A stretch of DNA of 56,692 bases from contig SVEA01000069.1 of NCBI GenBank assembly GCA_015057615.1, positions 1-56,692 of the forward strand. The letters are read 5' to 3'. Under the pieces are notes generated by a model that was given only the letters and a program-made list of their open reading frames with translations, was not told the DNA's origin and searched no databases. The translations under genes and the position numbers were made by a program. The DNA is from Lachnospiraceae bacterium. Its GTDB lineage: Bacteria > Bacillota > Clostridia > Lachnospirales > Lachnospiraceae. Below are positions 53,366 through 56,692 of the stretch, one piece after another. Numbering within the stretch: position 1 is the stretch's first letter; each line of letters begins with the position of its first letter.

Positions 53366-54373
53366 ATGGGAAAGAAGATCTTAGAGGTAAAACACCTAAA
53401 AACAAAATACATAACCAGGTTTCGAGAAAATGTCTATGCGGTTGACGATGTATCACTGTCAATCGAAGAGGGAAAATCCCTTGGTATTGCGGGAGAGTCC
53501 GGCTGCGGCAAGTCAACCCTGGCACTCAGCCTGATGGGGTATTATTTTCCCCCGCTTCACTATATGAGCGGCGACATCATTGTCGACGGGAAGAACATAT
53601 CAAAGATGGATCCGGATTCCATCCGTAAAACCATCCTGGGAAATGAAATCGCATATATTCCGCAGGCAGCTATGAATGCGCTGAACCCGACGCAGAAGAT
53701 CATCCGTTTTATCGAGGATGTTGTACGGGCGCATGACCCGAAGGCGTCAAAAAAGGATATCCGGGATATGGCTGCAAAGAGATTTGAGCTTCTTGGTTTA
53801 CCTGCCAATGTGCTGGATAGGCATGCGGTTGAGCTTTCCGGCGGTATGAAGCAAAGGACGGTAATCGCCATCTCAACCATTCTTTCTCCAAAGGTTCTGA
53901 TTGCCGACGAGCCGTCGAGTGCTTTGGATGTGACTAGCCAGAAGATGGTGATTAAAATGTTAAAGAATCTGATGGAGAAAGGCTTCATTAAGTCGATGAT
54001 TTTTATTACGCATGAGCTTCCTCTTCTTTACAATGTGACGGATGACATTATGGTCATGTATGCCGGACAAATCGTAGAGAAGGGTACAGCGAAGGAAATG
54101 GTATTTGACCCGATTCATCCTTATTCCAAGGGTTTAATGGGCTCGATCATCGTGCCCGAGGCAGGAACCCGTGATGTCAAGCTGACGGCAATTCCAGGAA
54201 CTCCTCCGAATTTAAAGAATCCACCGCAGGGCTGCCGTTTTGCGGAAAGATGTAACTATGCAACCGCCGATTGTAAGTTTGGCACCATAGCCGTTAAGGA
54301 GTTTGGAGAAGGAAGAAGCTATCGTTGTCGTTATGATGTGGATAAGCTGAAGGAGGCATATGTAGATGAGTGA
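53366..54373 (+). CDS. ABC transporter ATP-binding protein, OppD/DppD type
   Basis: A 335-residue ATPase. Walker A is GESGCGKST (near residue 45), the Q-loop [14 protein letters not shown], the ABC signature LSGGMKQR, Walker [12 protein letters not shown] and the switch His in FITHELPLL. The C-terminal ~80 residues form the oligopeptide-ATPase domain with a CxxxxxC-type cluster ([14 protein letters not shown]), which in DppD-like proteins binds an iron-sulfur cluster. Its stop overlaps the OppF-type ATG by eight bases (ATGAGTGA), so the two ATPases are translationally coupled. Confidence 0.94.
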   Translation: MGKKILEVKHLKTKYITRFRENVYAVDDVSLSIEEGKSLGIAGESGCGKSTLALSLMGYYFPPLHYMSGDIIVDGKNISKMDPDSIRKTILGNEIAYIPQAAMNALNPTQKIIRFIEDVVRAHDPKASKKDIRDMAAKRFELLGLPANVLDRHAVELSGGMKQRTVIAISTILSPKVLIADEPSSALDVTSQKMVIKMLKNLMEKGFIKSMIFITHELPLLYNVTDDIMVMYAGQIVEKGTAKEMVFDPIHPYSKGLMGSIIVPEAGTRDVKLTAIPGTPPNLKNPPQGCRFAERCNYATADCKFGTIAVKEFGEGRSYRCRYDVDKLKEAYVDE

Positions 54374-55181
54374 GATGAAAAGACCCATATGTTTGAGCGG
54401 AGAGGGCGTTACCAAGGTATTTGGCCTTGGGGAAAAGAAAACCGTTGCGGTAGATCATGTGGATTTTAAGTTCTACGAGGGTGAAATTATATCCATTGTG
54501 GGGGAATCCGGCAGCGGCAAAACGACGCTTGCAAAAATGCTCCTCGGCCTTCTAAGTGTGACCGACGGGCAGATCTATTATCAAGAAAAACTACGGGATA
54601 TTCGTAACCGGAAAAAGAAAAAAGAATATTGGAAGAATATTCAGGCAATCTTTCAGGATCCATTCTCCTCCTTCAATGTGTTTACCAAGATTGATACGGT
54701 GCTTTTAGACTGTATCAATATGCGTGGGGGCAGGCATCTTCCAAAGGAGAAAAAGATAGAAATGATAACCGAAGCTTGCAGCTTTGTTAATCTGAAATTT
54801 GCAGAGCTGACCAATAAATACCCGTTTGAGCTTTCCGGCGGACAGATGCAGCGTCTTATGATTGCCCGCATCTTCCTGCTAAAGCCGAAGATACTTCTGG
54901 CAGATGAGCCGACCTCCATGATCGATGCCTGCTCCCGTGCCACGATACTGGATATGCTAATGAACCTGCGCAACGAAATTGGCATGACGATTCTGTTTAT
55001 TACGCATGATATTGGTATTGCATATTATATATCCGACTCAGTATATATCATGGAGCATGGTAAATTTGTAGAGAGCGGTACCGCGGATGAGGTAATACTG
55101 CACTCCAAAGCGGACTATACCAAACGCCTGATCAGTGACGTTCCAAAGATTTATGAGGAATGGGACCTGACAACGGTTTGA
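54366..55181 (+). CDS. ABC transporter ATP-binding protein, OppF/DppF type
   Basis: A 271-residue second ATPase of the importer. Motifs: Walker [14 protein letters not shown]-loop [14 protein letters not shown] signature LSGGQMQR, Walker [12 protein letters not shown] and switch FITHDIG. The C-terminal oligopeptide domain with Cys cluster found in the partner is mostly missing, and the protein ends soon after the D-loop helices, so it is shorter than classic OppF (~300+). GGAGG lies nine bases before ATG 54366. A family-2 repeat and a terminator follow. Confidence 0.93.
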   Translation: MSEMKRPICLSGEGVTKVFGLGEKKTVAVDHVDFKFYEGEIISIVGESGSGKTTLAKMLLGLLSVTDGQIYYQEKLRDIRNRKKKKEYWKNIQAIFQDPFSSFNVFTKIDTVLLDCINMRGGRHLPKEKKIEMITEACSFVNLKFAELTNKYPFELSGGQMQRLMIARIFLLKPKILLADEPTSMIDACSRATILDMLMNLRNEIGMTILFITHDIGIAYYISDSVYIMEHGKFVESGTADEVILHSKADYTKRLISDVPKIYEEWDLTTV

Positions 55182-55201
55182 TCAATAGAAAATAATAATA
55201 C

Positions 55202-55270
55202 GAGTGTCATAAGTCCTCTTAAGATTTTGATGCTTCTATTCCTGTTCATAGTTTATATGGCTTATGACAT
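55202..55270. repeat. Family-2 interspersed repeat, full copy (D)
   Basis: A 69-bp element with terminal inverted repeats GTGTCATAAG (55204-55213) and CTTATGACAT (55261-55270), nine of ten matching. The interior is CCTCTTAAGATTTTGATGC, sharing the family core. It lies between the oppF-like stop and the operon terminator. Confidence 0.75.
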
Positions 55271-55297
55271 TTATATCAGATCATAGAGAAGTTGAAG

Positions 55298-55343
55298 AGG
55301 TTCCTTAACCTACCGTAGTAAGGGTTTGTTAAGGAACCTTTTT
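55298..55343 (+). terminator. Rho-independent terminator of the opp operon
   Basis: A 12-bp stem AGGTTCCTTAAC (55298-55309) / GTTAAGGAACCT (55328-55339), then TTTTT. It lies 116 bases after the last opp gene. Confidence 0.85.
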
Positions 55344-55460
55344 AATTCTGGAAAAGGACAAAAATAATAGATTATTTTGATCAGGTATGGTATTATTTAC
55401 AGGAAGGATTTCTAGTACCTGAAAAACAAATATTACAGATTAAAAGAGGAAGTAAAACAA

Positions 55461-56435
55461 ATGATTTATTATTTATTTGACATGAGCAATCATAAGTACA
55501 TAACATTTATAGGGATTATCTTTGCATTTGCAGTTACCTGCATCGTATTATACAGTTTAGGTAAATTATTACCGAAGGATATGGGAAGGGATTTTGCCCA
55601 TGACGGAAAATTATCCGCAGGAAAGCCAAGAGGTGCCGGATTCCTGTTTATCATTACATTTATTGTTTCTGCATTACTATTTATCCCGGTTCAGAGGGAA
55701 ATTATTGTATATTTGATCTATACAGCAGCGGCGATGATTACCGGATTTCTCGATGACTGCGCAAAAGCACCGTGGGGAGAATATAAAAAAGGTTTTTTGG
55801 ATTTGATCATTGCAATTGCACTTGCGGTATCCTACCTAAGATTCAACACGAGTACAATTAATCTGGAGCCGTTTGGCAGCAATGTGACGATACCTCCGTT
55901 ACTCTTTGTAATTCTAGCCGTGATCCTGATATGGGTATCGATTAATGTAACGAATTGCTCCGATGGTGTGGACGGCTTGTCGGGATTTTTATCTATCATC
56001 ACCCTTATGACGATCTTTTTCATCTGTGAAAAGAAGGAGATTGATTCGGACTTTGGTCACCTGATCCTGCTGTTTTGTATGTGTATCCTGGCGTATCTCT
56101 GGTACAATATTACGCCGAGCATTATAATGATGGGGGATGCGGGATCAAGAGCGATGGGTATTTTTATCAGTATTGCAATCATTAAGAGCGGCAGTCCGTT
56201 ACTCTATATACCGGTTGCCTTTATGCTGATTCTGGATGGAGGTCTGGGTCTTCTGAAGGTTTCTCTACTGCGGTTTTTAAAAATCAGAATCCTACGTAAT
56301 GTTAGAACACCTCTCCATGATCATGTAAGAAAAGTCTGGGGATGGTCCAATACACAGGTGATGTTTCGATTTGCTACGATTCAAGTATTAATTTCGATCG
56401 CTGTTATTTATATGATGCTGATTATTTATGGATAA
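55461..56435 (+). CDS. mraY: Phospho-N-acetylmuramoyl-pentapeptide-transferase (MraY-like)
   Basis: A 324-residue polytopic membrane transferase with about ten TM segments. It moves phospho-MurNAc-pentapeptide to undecaprenyl phosphate to make lipid I. MraY landmarks are present: KPRGAGFLF, the Asp pair in GFLDDCAK, INVTNCSDGVDGLSG (usual NxTDGxDG), IIMMGDAGSRAMG (usual FMGDTGSLAxG) and RTPLHDHVRKVWGW (the HHH-type loop here HDH). The substitutions CSDG for LTDG and HDH for HHH set it apart from canonical MraY, so it may be a divergent paralogue or another polyprenyl-phosphate sugar transferase. It stands alone here, without mur or division genes. GAGGAAG precedes the ATG. Confidence 0.85.
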   Translation: MIYYLFDMSNHKYITFIGIIFAFAVTCIVLYSLGKLLPKDMGRDFAHDGKLSAGKPRGAGFLFIITFIVSALLFIPVQREIIVYLIYTAAAMITGFLDDCAKAPWGEYKKGFLDLIIAIALAVSYLRFNTSTINLEPFGSNVTIPPLLFVILAVILIWVSINVTNCSDGVDGLSGFLSIITLMTIFFICEKKEIDSDFGHLILLFCMCILAYLWYNITPSIIMMGDAGSRAMGIFISIAIIKSGSPLLYIPVAFMLILDGGLGLLKVSLLRFLKIRILRNVRTPLHDHVRKVWGWSNTQVMFRFATIQVLISIAVIYMMLIIYG

Positions 56436-56446
56436 CGGATTGAAAT

Positions 56447-56590
56447 ATCAAAGTATTCCTAACAAAGCGGCTTCTTCCATTTGCACAAAGCAAGGAAAAA
56501 TTTAAGTAATAGCAAACAATATTTTAATGCGCAACTGTTTGAAGTCGTTGGTACTTAGTGTCTGCTGAGCAGACCTAAAGTTATTGATTT
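56447..56590. repeat. Family-1 interspersed repeat, diverged copy (g)
   Basis: It resembles copy (d) in the same orientation: CCTAACAAAGCGGCTTCTTCC, CATTTGCACAAAGCAAGG, AAAATTTAAGTAATAGCAAAC and CAATATTTTAAT follow in order. The terminal repeat is degraded to TATCAAAG and the far end is not clear before the window ends. Confidence 0.55.
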
Positions 56591-56692
56591 TACTGACTTT
56601 TGCGGCGTTTTGTGGTAAAATAATAGCAAGGAATTTAAAGAATTTGAATCTTTTTCTTGCAGTTATGATGAATATTTCACCATGAAAAGGGG

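Noticed and set aside
1..56692. CRISPR arrays, tRNA/rRNA genes, complete insertion sequences or prophage genes
   Set aside because: None seen: no regularly spaced identical repeats with unique spacers, no cloverleaf or rRNA signature, and no transposase, integrase or phage structural motif.

Overview
The window reads as chromosomal DNA of a low-to-mid GC, anaerobic Firmicute, most likely a Lachnospiraceae / Clostridium cluster XIVa bacterium. The support is AGGAGG-type ribosome binding sites throughout, a GH120 beta-xylosidase, a DUF6273 protein, LRR_5 repeats, a Rae1-like nuclease fused to a ribosomal GTPase, and a Gram-positive type pel locus. All family names come from reading motifs; no database search was possible.

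Layout. 1-3.2 kb: a secreted GH18-like/leucine-rich-repeat protein cut by the left edge, then an alpha/beta hydrolase. 3.3-8.1 kb (minus strand): a tightly overlapping five-gene operon of an MGDG/UgtP-like glycosyltransferase, a NodB deacetylase without a signal peptide, an MprF-like membrane flippase, and a response regulator plus histidine kinase. I read it as a candidate system for making and exporting a cationic (deacetylated amino-sugar) glycolipid. 8.5-12.3 kb: a DUF6273 repeat protein, an ECF sigma factor with its probable anti-sigma partner and autoregulatory promoter, and an XRE regulator. 12.6-19.5 kb: a MalT-like LuxR regulator, the last 26 codons of a lost cheA, then cheW-cheR-cheB-mcp. 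19.6-22.8 kb: GH120 beta-xylosidase and a divergent AraC regulator, separated by a 337-bp imperfect palindrome. 23.1-27.0 kb: an EF-G/TetM-like GTPase fused to a Rae1/YacP-type NYN nuclease, and a DivIVA-like coiled-coil protein.

27.6-47.4 kb is a large exopolysaccharide locus on the plus strand. It starts with pelD-pelE-pelA-like (DUF2194)-pelF-pelG. It continues with a DUF2304 protein, GT4, GT2, a DUF4874/DUF4832 protein, a GT2-LRR_5 fusion, a Wzx-like flippase, a large polytopic GT-C-like protein and a GT8 enzyme. PelD keeps a c-di-GMP I-site (RxxD) in a degenerate GGDEF domain and carries an N-terminal SDR domain that has lost its catalytic Tyr and Lys. 47.5-56.4 kb: a Nudix CoA-pyrophosphatase-like enzyme, a five-gene Opp-type ABC importer with a consensus promoter, a long structured leader and an internal terminator, and an MraY-like transferase.

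Three families of short interspersed repeats sit between genes. Family 1 is 80-290 bp with ends like GAGTGTCAAAAGCC (seven copies or parts). Family 2 is about 70-80 bp with ends like GTGTCATAAGTC (four copies or parts). Family 3 is a two-hairpin leader element (two copies). Families 1 and 2 have nearly the same terminal repeat, so one transposase may move both. No tRNA, rRNA, CRISPR array, complete insertion sequence or prophage was seen.
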